A DNA stretch of 64,000 nucleotides, taken from assembly GCA_047967505.1 (NCBI GenBank), contig CM106538.1. The stretch is one strand, 5' to 3'. Position 1 is the stretch's first letter; every line of letters starts with the position of its first letter. This DNA is from Dipteris shenzhenensis (taxonomy: Eukaryota > Polypodiophyta > Polypodiopsida > Gleicheniales). Made by a program: the position numbers and the translations under genes. Of the stretch, positions 11,311-22,739 are shown piece by piece. The notes below the pieces were generated by a model. It saw only the letters and a program-made list of their open reading frames with translations. It made no database searches and was not told where the DNA came from.

Positions 11311-14300
11311 AGTTTCTCTTCAGTGTGTTATATATTGTGCAATACATACAAACTCATCAAGCACTGACATGAGCGCAAAAATGTCACCATGGCTGATATC
11401 TCCAATGAATTGAATTTTTGCTGCCTTTGGATTATTTTATGTCCAGTCATTGATAGCAGCAGTGACTTCTAAGGAGGAATGTTGACTCTGATGGCTCGCC
11501 TGCCATGTGCTTTTTTGTAGCATGTAGCTACTTTCACTCAGAAATTGACTTTTTACAATTTCAAGAAGCAAGAGACACGTTAGTTTATATCTTCTCAGGA
11601 TCGTTTCAAAACCATTGTTTTTGTTTGCTGCTAGAAAGAACAAACATGATTCAAGCTTTATGCTTGCAATTTTTACTGTAAATGACTTTCCCATGAGGAC
11701 GGTATGGCTAGGTGATTAACAAATATGCCATGTGCCACCTAGAGTACTAGCCATCCTATAAGGGGATAGTGAGAAGCCCTTTCTTATATGGATTTGAACA
11801 GGCACAATGAATTGACTTTTCTTACAATTCTTGTGATTTAGCAAAAATCTGTTCTGTGCTAGATCAAGTGACTATTCAGGGTTTCCCCACCTTTCAAATA
11901 TGTAAGTATCATCATGATCGGATGGATTGATTTTCATTCTAAGGTACTCAATTGGTATACTTGAAAAATGTCTGGCTGAGCAGTGAGAACTCCATCTTCT
12001 ACTCTGAGTGAGCCATGAGGTGCCTATGGTCTACAAGGACACAATTGTATGCAAACAGCTGCTCCACTTCAGGCATTCTGTATATGCCTTTGTGACACTG
12101 GTGTTGGTTCTGGAACCCTTGAGTTTAGGTTCCAGGCAAAGGTGCCCACCCTTTACAGGTCAACTGTCATTGCCCATGTGTTCGAGATATGAGCTAACTT
12201 TGTGCCACTACCTGTTTTTCTTGGGCCAGCTTTAGATTTGCTGTGGCCTTGCAGAAAACAATTCTGCATAAAGATTAGCATGGTGTCTTACGGAGGGTTT
12301 AGGGTTTGGACTCGAAGATCACCACCCTGAGTGTTGGAGATAGATTATGTAGCACATTCTGAGAGTATAGCAGGCTGAATGATGTGTTGCCAAAGAAACT
12401 GTCTCTGATTAACTTCATTGACAGATACTCGATGGGCAACCTACACCAGAAGGATAGGACCTAAATTAAAGGCAAAGAGCAGTTGATCATGAAGTGCATG
12501 CCTCATGCTTGTAATTCTTAGCCTATACCTCCGATCTAGAATGTGTTTTCCCATCTGTCTTCACGGTCTTCTTGGTGAGTCCCAACTACCCATATAAGGC
12601 TTGGCAATCATGTAGGCTTTTAAATTGTCCATGGTCATGTGGGGTGGTTATTCTTTGGAACGCCATCTTTTTCATACTATGTTTATGGGGCTGAACCTCA
12701 TCTTTCAACACAATGTCTTCTTCCCTTTGTTGTTTTGGATTATGATAGGTGCATCTAATTGTTCCATAGCCATAGTTATCCACCACACGTGATGTCCCAT
12801 TTCTTGAAGCGTGTCCTTTGGCAAGCTATGCTTTGTTGTCTTCCAAAGCCTAGGCACTTATTTGGTGCAACACTTCACAAATGCGTCTCCTCTAGCCCTT
12901 AGTTTGTGTTGGATTATGATAGGTGCATCTAATTGTTCCATAGCCATAGTTATCCATCACATGTGATGTCCCATTTCTTGAAGCATTCCATTGGCAAGCT
13001 ATGCTTTGTTGTCTCCCAAAGCCTAGGCACTTATTTGGTGCAACACTTCACAAATGCGTCTCCTCTTGCCCTTAGTTAGAGTTTGGCTCCATATGACCAC
13101 ATTTAGGACCCTAGGTATGGCCATTGTATGTCTTTACAAGGATCATGCCTTACACAATGTTATGAACTAAAACTTATATGTCACTCTTCTCATCATCTAT
13201 ATCTATAGCATATAGAAGAGTTGTATGCTCAATTCTTAGTCATCTTATATATTGTTCTTCTCATTCCTATATCTATATAGAGTATAGGGAAGATTTCTAG
13301 GGTACATCAACATGCATCTTAGCCTACCAAAACGTGGTCACCATCCCTTTAATTATTCCCTACTTTGCATGGGCCCTTAATCTCACCTAGTGGCACTTCA
13401 TATCAAATATTCCCATTGCACATGGAGATGGCGATACTAGTTGGGTATGGTCCTCATTCCAACAACTCAATATATTAAAGATGCTAGATCTGGTTGCATC
13501 ATTATAGTAACCGAGAACCTTGCATACAAATTTTGCATGTTTAATTGTTATTGGGGGTTAAAGGTATGGTTATGGAACCATACACGTACCAATATACAAT
13601 TAGGGATTAGGGTTGCTCCCCATGTGACTTAAATCTAAGTAGAGATGCTCCTCCAAGGATACCATTCCAATGTGAAGGTACCCCTCCCAGTGTGGCTAAA
13701 TCCACCTCCAACTATATGCCTAATCAAATGGCAAAGGCACTTTTCAAGTGTCGTGTCCAACTAGGATCGAATGCCGTAGTGTTACCAGAGAAGAACCTAC
13801 TTGAGTCAGGTGGACCGGATTGGTAACACTTTGGCACAGCCAAGGGATCAGATGCTTAATCATCCAACAACTCTACAATGTGTGATAGAGAAGTCAGATG
13901 CTTCAGGGGGAGCAACTCAGAGACATACATTGTTTTAGGATGAACTTCCAGGGATGAGAACCCGTAAGGTTTAATGTGATAAAAATGAAACCACCAGTGG
14001 ACGAGAAAGTACACCATCCAAGTGATCAAGCTCCATGTGGATGTACCATCCTCCCAATGTGTCAAAAGCATGAGGAGGGCCTTCCCTACTCCATCCTCCT
14101 AGGAGGGCCCTAGCATGTGCAACCATGTATTCCTAGAGGAGCTTTACTCAAGTCTCAAACATACATCACTCATCCAGCAAGAAAGAATCCGAAAGTCCAT
14201 GCCGAGACTATGTAGCAAAGACTGTCAACATAACCACACACTATACCACAAAGAATTGCATACCCTTCTTGAGACCCCAATCTACATTACATCAAAGAAA

Positions 14301-14879
14301 CCCGTGTATTGTTACACATTCTTTTATTTACAAGTAGCTCCATACTATCGCTAGGATTTGCTTGTAGCTCCAATGAAAAAGGAAAAACATGTGGATCACG
14401 ACACATATGAAAGAAGCATCCATGGATTTACATGCAGCTCCAAATCCTTTTTTTGTGTTTTGTTTGAGTCTGTATATATGTTAATCTTTTACCAGGGGTT
14501 TACAACCAGCTCCATACCTTTCATAGATTTATAGGCAGTCGTAGATCATTCATATGGAGGAATAAACATCTGTTACCAAGAACAATATCCTTAGGGTTAA
14601 GATTTCATAAAAATCAAATTTGGAATTGGTCTTCCACCACAAGGGGTTCATCCAAGTATGTAATTATACTCTGCGGGTTCATCTGATTTGTCTTTTGATT
14701 AAGGTAAATTTATAGAAATGTATTCGCAGAAGTGGGCTTTTTATTAAATTTTGGAAACAATTAATGTATTTATATACAAAATATGTCTATTTATCCATGC
14801 AAAAGTTATAGATGCAATATTTTCAAGTAACCCTTGAATGCATGTCATATCTAGATTTTCTTAATAGTGCACCCCCCGG
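11311..14879. other. No recognised gene; aquaporin 3' region then unassigned DNA
   Basis: The first few hundred bases probably include the aquaporin 3' untranslated region. Beyond that I see only short chance reading frames, one tandem duplication (12735-13077) and AT-rich tracts. Confidence 0.5.
12735..13077. repeat. 174-bp tandem duplication
   Basis: Unit starting TTGGATTATGATAGGTGC at 12735 recurs at 12909; the copies differ at a few positions and by a short indel, ending near CCCTTAGTT. Not coding in any obvious frame. Confidence 0.85.
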
Positions 14880-15960
14880 GGTTTTCCAACTCATAGGAAA
14901 GTGGAGTATCTTGTGGATCATACTTCAATGAAGAATTGAACACAGTGCTAGTACAGACTTGGATCTAGGATCAAATGATGCAAATTCCCACTTTGATCAA
15001 GACCACCAAGAGGAGAGAAATATTGACAAAGGAGACTCAAATATTGGTTCTATGTAAAAATACATTTGAATACTCTAGGAATACTAACACTTCAGATTAG
15101 CTCTAAGAAGGTAAAGGTAACTTTGAGATCCACATGTAGTGTACTATGATATGATAGCTCAAATCAAAATGATCAAAGAGACAAGGTCCTTTGAAGAAGT
15201 GAAGGGACTTTGAAGAAGTGAAAGTCCTTCAAAGAAATGAATTGACAATTTGGATTGGCAATCTGCAATGGAAAATGAAATGGAATCCATTAGACTTCGA
15301 TTGTAGGTTTGAGAACAACATGGAACAAGGCCATAGGGACAAAAGTGGATATACAAGGTCAACTACAAGTTTGAACTTGACATGTATAAGGCATAGTTGG
15401 TGGCTAGAGGGTTTGCATAGACCAAAAATATTGAGGATGAATACTTTCATGCAAAATGAAGAAGATCCAAGTTGTGATCATAATGGTACTCTATTCATAA
15501 TGATCCATCTTCCAACATGTCATTCATAGTAGACCATCTTTCAACATGTCTAGTGTTTTTTACAAAAGATGACAACGAGGAGGTGATGACTCAAACTCAA
15601 GATCTAGGGTGACAAGGTATGCAAATATTGGAAGGTACTGTATGGATTGAAATAGGCCCTAAGAGTGTGATGTACCAGAGAATCAACTATCATGTTATAA
15701 AAGAGTAAGTATGATTTGGTGTCCATGATATGCAAACCCATATAACTATTTGAAGGGGGACAAGAAATTAATGGTGATCTCATACATGATGATGTGATCA
15801 TAATGGGAGTCATGAAGCAAATATCATACATAATGGTGATCATAATGGGGAATCATGAAGCAAAAATCAATTGAAGGCGAGAGGACTTTTCTAAAGATAG
15901 ACTTTGATATCATCGTACTCAATATGCTTCATTACTTTCTCAACATCAAAATTTGGAAGG
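14880..15960 (+). pseudogene. Ancient copia reverse-transcriptase relic
   Basis: Heavily decayed copia pol on the plus strand. Around 15340-15420 one frame reads KWIYKVNYK, then YKA, stop, LVARGFA, the usual start of copia RT (KWVYK...YKARLVAKGFAQ). Around 15610-15680 the frame reads VCKYWKVLYGLK, stop, ALR, the '[16 protein letters not shown]' region. Around 15775-15810 HDDVIIMG stands where YVDD is expected. Many stops and frameshifts. It is the target into which Copia-C inserted at 16025-16029. Confidence 0.72.
15794..15866. repeat. 43-bp tandem duplication in the copia relic
   Basis: GTGATCATAATGGG.. followed by TCATGAAGCAAA occurs at 15794 and again at 15837, just after the decayed RT catalytic motif. 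Confidence 0.75.
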
Positions 15961-16024
15961 AGAATGTAGGATATTCTCAACCATGACTGATCCTACTAGA
16001 AATAGTGAAGGTTTTTTGGATGCA

Positions 16025-16029
16025 AGATT
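16025..16029. repeat. Target-site duplication of Copia-C, left
   Basis: AGATT immediately left of the element, repeated at 21518-21522. Five bp is the normal copia duplication length. Confidence 0.93.
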
Positions 16030-16749
16030 TGTAAGAAAACAATACAACATCTATGCTCAACAGATAACAGGATCTCGTATGCAAGAGAGAAAAGCAGATA
16101 GTATGAAGAATCAAAAATTTGATTATTGTAAAACCGATACAATAGATGGCGCTGCCTCCCAGCCGTGTGCTCCTATGTGAGAAGCTTCAATGGCATGCTG
16201 GAAATAGTAGAGGATGGAGGCTGGATGCTAAGGAATCAGGGTTGATGTAGCTAGTGATGAAATGGGCTTCACGGGCTTGCTCTTATATAGCCACCAATCA
16301 TAGTCGATTAGGCTCAACCCAATTCGCCCAAACCAGCCGACTGAGGGTCAGTCTTGAAATAGGAAACCGACCACACGATAGAATTGTGGCATAGAATAGA
16401 GCAATTGAGCTACGATCACCGTTCAGCCCACAGCCATCCGGGATCATCTGGGGCTCCAAACGGGCCCCACAACTCGAGAGTGGGTTGCCCCGGGAAATGC
16501 TCCATCTACCCTCAGTGCGGTCAGTCATGGGATGCCTTCCTACACTTGCATGTAGCCTAGTTGGTAGTGTGCCAACTCTATCTGAAGCCGTCCAGCCATC
16601 AGGCTACACATGGCCCCCATCTGGTATCCAAACTAGGACCTACCGGATAACCGAGCTACTCAAATGCCTTCTCCTCATATGGGGGGCTTACAAGTAGAGT
16701 TAGCTAGTTCCCACGTAGTTACATGAGAGTGGAGCATTGATATCTAACA
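16030..16749 (-). repeat. 3' LTR of Copia-C
   Basis: 720 bp; plus strand reads TGTAAGAAAAC at the left end and ATATCTAACA at the right end, so on the minus strand it is TGTTAGATAT...TTACA. Pairs with the LTR at 20801-21517. Confidence 0.95.
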
Positions 16750-16760
16750 CCCTCCCTCAA
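16750..16760 (-). other. Polypurine tract of Copia-C
   Basis: Minus strand TTGAGGGAGGG abuts the 3' LTR. Confidence 0.75.
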
Positions 16761-16762
16761 TG

Positions 16763-19761
16763 TCCACCCGCAAGTGAACTTACTTTTTCGGCCCAATGCC
16801 AAGTCGATGAAGATGCCTCTCCAGCAAGTCTCTTCCAAGAGCCTTCGTGAAGATGTCCGCAGCATTCTCTGTAGTCGGATAGTACACCAAGTCGACCTCT
16901 CCATCCATGATGAGCTCACGTACAAAGTGATATTGAATCTCAATGTGTTTTGTGCGAGCATGGAACACAGGGTTCTTTGCAATCACCATGCAACTCTGAT
17001 TGTCACATGATAACTGCGTAGGCTTGTTCTGCACTGCACCCATGTCCCCTAAGATCCTCCTCAACCACACTGCCTCGCAAGAAGCAAAGCATGCTGATTT
17101 GTACTCAGCCTCGGTAGAAGAAAGAGCAACTTTGGGTTGCTTCTTACTGACCCATGACACAGCTCCAGATCCAAGTGAGAAACAGTAACCTGTCACTGAT
17201 CTCCTGCTGTCCATGTCTCCTGCCCCCAATTCGAGTCACAGAATCCGGTCAAGATGTTGCCCTTGGTATAGGTGATGCCATAATTGATGTATTTCAGCAC
17301 CCGCATCCCTGCCCTCCAATGGTTCTCCCGGGGCTTATTGGAAAACCTGCTTAGTACACCGATCGCAAAGCTGATGTCCGGCCGCATGTTGCACAAGTAA
17401 ATCAAACTGCCCACAAGCCTTCTGTACTTCGCTTCGTCCACCAGTGGTGATGAATCCTCGTTTGAGAGCTTCACGTCAACCTCCATAGGGGTGCCAACTA
17501 TCTTGCACTTAGCCATGCCAAATGCCTTCAGTATCTCTCTAGCATACTTCAGCTGTGAGATGATCTATTTTGGCTCTTGCCAAACTTCAATCCCCAAACA
17601 GAAATGCATCAGTCCGAGGTCTGTCATTTCAAACTCTCTTCCTAGCAAATGCTTTGTTTGCGAGATCTTCTCTTCATGGTTCCCTGTTATGACAAGGTCG
17701 TCCACATAAAGGACCATGATCATACACCTGCGTCCTTCTCTGAAGATATATAAATTTGCATCAGATGGGCTCCTCTTGAACCCATTTTGCAGAAAGTAGG
17801 CATCAATCCGCTGGTACCATGCTCGTGGGGCCTGTTTCAGCCCGTAAAGTGCCTTCTTCAGTTTACATACTTTACCTTCTGAATTGGGGATCACAAAACC
17901 TAGTGGTTGTTCCACGTATACCTCCTCCTTGAGATCTCCATTCAGAAAGGCAGATTTTACATCCATCTGAAACACGAGCCAACTTCCCTGGACTGCGAAT
18001 TGTGGTTGGTCAAGCTGTGGGAGCAAAAGTATCTTGATAATCAAAACCATGTACTTGTGCGAATCCTTTTGCCACAAGCTGAGCCTTGTACTTATCCAAC
18101 GTGTCGTCGGACTTGTACTTGGTCTTGTACACCCACTTGGTGCCAATTACCTTGCGTTTTGGTGGTCGATCCACAAGGTCCCAAGTGTTGCTTTTCATTA
18201 TGGAGCCATACTCCGACTGCATAGCCTCCATCCACCTATCATCACCCTGTGCCTCTTCAAGACACTTGGGTTCATCAGCACGCATCACCTCTGTCATCAA
18301 AGCATAGTTGACCAAGTGTTCCTGTGCCCTTCTTTGCTCCTCTAATCTCTTGGACCGGCGGTGTTCGGATGGTTCCTCCTCAATGGCTGGAGGTTCTCTG
18401 CCATCCAAAAGCTGCTTTACCCACTTCGGGAATGGCCGTTGCTGTTGTGGTTTCGCAGGCTCTTCTTCCTCTTCTTTATCTTGAATCCTCCCAAGCACCG
18501 TTGGGGGAGTTCGGTCTACTGTTGGTGGTTGTACTGGATGGATATCCTGGTCCTGGTTGTCTAGGAAGGAAGCATCCTCCTCCAATTGATGCGGCTATTC
18601 TGAGAAGACCACATCACGACTTACTATTACCTTCTTGGTAACAGGGTTATAGAGACGGTAACCCTTCGCCTCTTCACTGTAGCCCAAGAAAATACACTTC
18701 CGGCTCTTCGGTTCCCATTTGGTCCTGTTAGCATCAGGGACATGCACAAAACAGTCACATCCAAAAACTCTGAAATGTGCAGCTGAAGGTTTCTTACTAG
18801 AAAAGGCCTACAATGGAGTCATCCTGTTCACAGCCTTCGTGTAGCTACGATTCAAAATGTAAACTGCCATGTTACATGCTTCAGCCCAGAAAGTCTTTGG
18901 CAAATCTTTCCCTTTCATCATACTCCTGCCGATTTCACAGATGACGCGCATCTTGCGTTCTACTACATTTTGCTGTGATGTATGTAGCGGGGGTTTTTGC
19001 CTCTTGATCCCGTGACTTTTGTAGTCTTTTGAATTCCCTTGATGTGAACTCACCACCTCTATTTGATCTCAACTTCTTCACCTTCCTCTTCATTTCTTTC
19101 TCGACCATTACATGCCATGCTTTGAACCTACTAAAAGCCTCATCTTTAGTCTTCAGAAAGTATATCCATATCCTTCTACTGTAGTCGTCGATCAACGTCA
19201 TGAAGTAGTAGGAACCACCCAAAGCTTCCATCTCCATCTTTCCGTAGAGGTCCATGTGAACGAGCTCTAGAGGAGCTTTTGCCATACTGGCCTCTTTAGG
19301 AAAGGGCTGCCGATGCTGCTTGCCCATCATGCAAGCTTCACATACATCGGGAAGATCTGTAATTTCTGGTAGGTCTGCAATCATTCCACTTTAATCTCCT
19401 TTAAAGAACTAAGGTTTAGATGACCAAACCTCTCATGCCACAGCTTAGTGTTGCTCACTTCGGCTCGAGCATTGAAAGCTGAGAGTTCGTAGATGTTGCG
19501 CCGTGTACCTTTACCAACGACCTTCCCTTGAAGATCAGAATATGTGCACCATTCTTATCGAATTGAATTTTGAGGTCCCGATCCGTGATCGCAGAAACGG
19601 ACAACAAGTTCCTCTTGATCTGGCACATAAAGAACATCGGACAACTGTTTTACAACTCCATCTGACTTGAGAGCAATCGTACCTTTTCCTTTTGTTGGAC
19701 ATTTTGCATCATTGCTGACTGCTACCAGGATATCATTCCCTACCAGATGTAGAGAGGTATA
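16763..19761 (-). pseudogene. Copia-C pol remnant (integrase, RT, RNase H)
   Basis: Broken enzyme region. Integrase spans about 19384-18810: GKQHRQPF, the first acidic motif VHMDLYG, then LRSNRGGEF where TDNGGEF is normal, so the second catalytic aspartate is lost. A proline- and glutamate-rich linker (18585-18350) precedes RT, which has GTKWVYKTKY, MDVKSAFLNGDLKEEVYV and an intact YVDDLVITG (near 17690-17710). RNase H follows at 17516-16780 ([18 protein letters not shown], then [14 protein letters not shown]). At least five frame changes or stops interrupt it. Confidence 0.92.
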
Positions 19762-20730
19762 CTAATCCTTCCGACTGGTCATGTGGCGCGATGCACCATT
19801 GTCAATAATCCAAGGTTCATCCGTAGGTACATGAACTGCCTCCATGCAAATCTCCTCAATTGCTACGAACAGCTCTACTAGTACTGCCTGCACACTATTG
19901 CTGGACTCTTTCTTTACTCCATTCTTCTCATTTGCAATATTCTTCCGGCACTCATTCTGCTTGTGCCCTGCCTTGTTGCAATAGAAGCACTTGATCCTCT
20001 TCTTTCTCTTTTTATCATAAGAAGAAGATGGGTTACCAGAGTCCTTACCCTTACCTTTCTTTGATCCAGCATAGAAAGCCGAATCTTCTCTAGTCCTCGT
20101 CTTTTGACGCATCTCCTCCTCCAGAAGCATTGCGCTAAAATCCTCAAAGTTGAGGGGCAGATTTTTGTTCTGCGTATTCAGCGCCGTAACAAGACCGTCG
20201 TACTTTGGAGGGAGGATCCGTATGCACCTTCGTGCTCGATTCTCACTGGTGATGGTGATGCCAATCGCAGTCATCTGATCGTGCAGATTCTTCACCTTGG
20301 TGATGAACTTCTCTGCCGCTTCAGACTCAGACAGTTTCTCGTTCGTGAGTTGAGTCTCTAGATTCTGAATCCGCGTCTGATTTGTGATCTTGTACTGATT
20401 TTTCAAGACCATCCATGTCTCCTCTGCTGTGGTGACATGTTGAATTAAGGCCATGACAGAATCACTTACACTGCAGACAATAGAACACAGCGCATCTGCA
20501 TTTCTTCTTGTCCACGCGAGAATCTCATCCGCAGTTGGTACTATCTGTTGTCCTGCATTGGCTGGATCTGATCTCGCAACCGGCTTCACGTCCATCCCAG
20601 TAGTAGTATCCCAAAGCTCGTATGCGCTTAGGATGGTCTTCATCTTGAACTTCCAGAGTGGATAGTTAGTGCCGTCCAACTTTTCGCTTTCGCCGAACGG
20701 TGGGATTTGCAGTCTTGCGGGCTGGGCCAT
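19762..20730 (-). CDS. Copia-C gag with start of protease
   Basis: A 322-residue open frame from ATG 20730. The N-terminal half has the copia gag pattern KLDGTNYPLWKFKM (near residues 18-31), a middle acidic helix-rich part with ETQLTNEKLSESE, a basic stretch, then the zinc knuckle CFYCNKAGHKQNEC (near residues 250-263) that binds RNA. It ends in the protease active-site region written DNGAS instead of the usual DSGAS, which may impair the protease. The frame stops shortly after, so gag is separated from the rest of pol. Structural capsid protein of a retrotransposon, not a host gene. Confidence 0.9.
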   Translation of the reverse strand: MAQPARLQIPPFGESEKLDGTNYPLWKFKMKTILSAYELWDTTTGMDVKPVARSDPANAGQQIVPTADEILAWTRRNADALCSIVCSVSDSVMALIQHVTTAEETWMVLKNQYKITNQTRIQNLETQLTNEKLSESEAAEKFITKVKNLHDQMTAIGITITSENRARRCIRILPPKYDGLVTALNTQNKNLPLNFEDFSAMLLEEEMRQKTRTREDSAFYAGSKKGKGKDSGNPSSSYDKKRKKRIKCFYCNKAGHKQNECRKNIANEKNGVKKESSNSVQAVLVELFVAIEEICMEAVHVPTDEPWIIDNGASRHMTSRKD

Positions 20731-20788
20731 CTCTCACAATCTTCTCACAAACAGAAACACACTACCAAATCTTCTTGCTAGAGCCCAA

Positions 20789-20800
20789 GCTCTGAGACCA
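20789..20800 (-). other. Primer-binding site of Copia-C
   Basis: Minus strand TGGTCTCAGAGC directly next to the 5' LTR; initiator-Met-tRNA-like with one difference from the TGGTATCAGAGC of Copia-A and -B. Confidence 0.88.
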
Positions 20801-21517
20801 TGTAAGAAAACAATACAACGTCTGTGTGCAACAGATAACAGGATCTCGTATGCAAGAGAGAAAAGCAGATAGTGTGGAGAATCAAAAATTTGATTACTGT
20901 AAAACTGATACAATAGATGGCGCTGCCTCCCAACCGTGTGCTCCTGTGTGAGAAGCTTCGATGGCATGCTGGAAACAGTAGAGGACGGAGGCTGGATGCT
21001 AAGGAATCAGGGTTGTTGTAGCCAGTGATGAAATGGACTGCACGAGCTTGCTCTTATATAGCCACCAGTCGTAGTCGGTTAGGCTCAATTGGGAGACCGA
21101 CCTAGTCTGCCCAAATCGGCCGACTAGGGGTCGATCCCGAAATAGGCCACCGACCATACAATAGAACCGTGGCGCAGAATAGAGCAACTAACCTACGGAT
21201 TCCGTTTGGCCCACAGCCATCCGGGATCATTTGGGGCTCCAAACGAGCCCCGCAACCCGAGAGTGGGCTGCCCTGGGAAATGCTCCGTCTACCCTCAGTG
21301 CGATCAGTCATGGGATGCCTTCCCGCACTTGCATGTAGCCTAGTTGGCAGTGTGCCAACTCTATCTGAATCCATCCAGCCATCACTATCTGGTGTCCAAA
21401 CCAGGACCTACCAAATAACCGAGCTACTTAAATGCCTTCTCCTCATATGGGGGGCTTACAAGTAGAGTTAGCTGGTTCCCGCATAGTCACACGAGAGTGG
21501 AGCATTAATATCTAACA
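20801..21517 (-). repeat. 5' LTR of Copia-C
   Basis: 717 bp, homologous to 16030-16749. Upstream end (minus) TGTTAGATATT, downstream end next to the primer-binding site. Confidence 0.95.
21053..21060 (-). promoter_or_regulatory. Probable TATA box in the Copia-C 5' LTR
   Basis: Minus strand TATATAAG, conserved in the other LTR copy near 16280-16290. Confidence 0.55.
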
Positions 21518-21522
21518 AGATT
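21518..21522. repeat. Target-site duplication of Copia-C, right
   Basis: AGATT directly after the 5' LTR, equal to 16025-16029. Confidence 0.93.
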
Positions 21523-22739
21523 AAGGATAGATTTACTAAGGATTTACTTTAATGAATGTTCTAAGACAAGTGAGACTTAGCATGGAAGATCCTACTCAGC
21601 GAGTAGACTCAATTGTTATTGACAATAGCTGCTTTTGAGTCTACTATACTTGATGAATACCCAACCCAATGTCACATTTACTAATGTAATATTCCTCTAT
21701 AAGCTTGCATCTACACCAAATGAGACACACTAGAAGGTTCAGCTTCATGCGCTTTAGTATTCGATGGGTACCACCCAATATGAAAAATCTTGGGGTCAGG
21801 ATATCCACTAAGCATGGTTGATAACTATGATATGAGAGCTGCATGGAATTCCATTGCTAACTATGGACTGGGCTTCAATCCCCCTTAATACCACACATTG
21901 TGCAAAACATTTTTAGACAATTCTAGGCTTGTCCCAAGCGCTCTAAAAACACAAGCGCTTTTTCTACAAGTAGGGAGAGATGGTAAGAATAGCAATATGC
22001 CTTGGCACTCTATGGGCCGAAGAGCCTTTGGTTGTAAAGAGAGGGAGAGTGCTAAAAAGGAAAAGGGTTGGCCCTCCCTTCAAAAGGTGACTTGTATAAA
22101 AGGCCAAATGGTTGACTTTGGTCTTCATTGTTGTTTGCACAAGTTGAATACAAGCTCCCTCTTCTCTTCCAAGAGAATGTTTTTGGTGTTCTCTTGTTTC
22201 TTTCATAATGGCTTGTGGTTGCCACTCTATCCCCCTTCATAATGGCAAAATTGTAAGGATTTCCCTTGTTCAATAAACTTTAATTGCAAGTGCTAAATTC
22301 TTTTCCATCTAGTTGCGCATTTTGATTTATAATTGAAACCTACTTTATTCTATAAAATTTAATTAATTTATTACTTTATTCATTCATAATTGCAACCATA
22401 TAAACTTGAAAGAACATATAACTTGAAACAAAGTCATATACTTCCATCATAGAGACCATATACATTGTAGAGAGTTCAAAGTCATGGTTCTGGATACAAC
22501 TATCGTAAGCCCACAACTCCATGTACAATGCCATTGATAGTTTGGATTTACAAGGTGGATAGATAGATCTAGTCAGCAAGTAATCTACTAGACAAAAAAT
22601 ATGAAATTTATGGCTGCAAAGTAGAGCATAATAGCCGGTTGAGTTATCAAATAAACATTGGAATATTGAGCACACACAATTGTCTGGCCTATCGAAGGGA
22701 AGTGGTTGCACATCATATGATTGAGAAGATGGATGCCAA
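21523..22739. other. No recognised gene
   Basis: Continuation of the DNA into which Copia-C inserted. Only short chance reading frames; I recognise no domain. Confidence 0.5.

Larger units (their letters stand above)
16030..21517 (-). mobile_element. Copia-C, complete but decayed Ty1/copia element
   Basis: Minus-strand element bounded by LTRs (16030-16749 and 20801-21517) with an exact 5-bp target duplication AGATT on both sides, a tRNA-type primer-binding site, a polypurine tract, gag and pol. By eye the LTRs differ at roughly 21 of the first 290 positions, mostly transitions, so the insertion is much older than Copia-A2. Stops and frameshifts through pol make it non-autonomous now. Confidence 0.95.

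Noticed and set aside
16540-16640. tRNA-like TAGCCTAGTTGGTAGTG in the Copia-C LTR as a box A of a SINE or tRNA gene
   Set aside because: No proper box B or cloverleaf follows, and it is part of the LTR in both copies.
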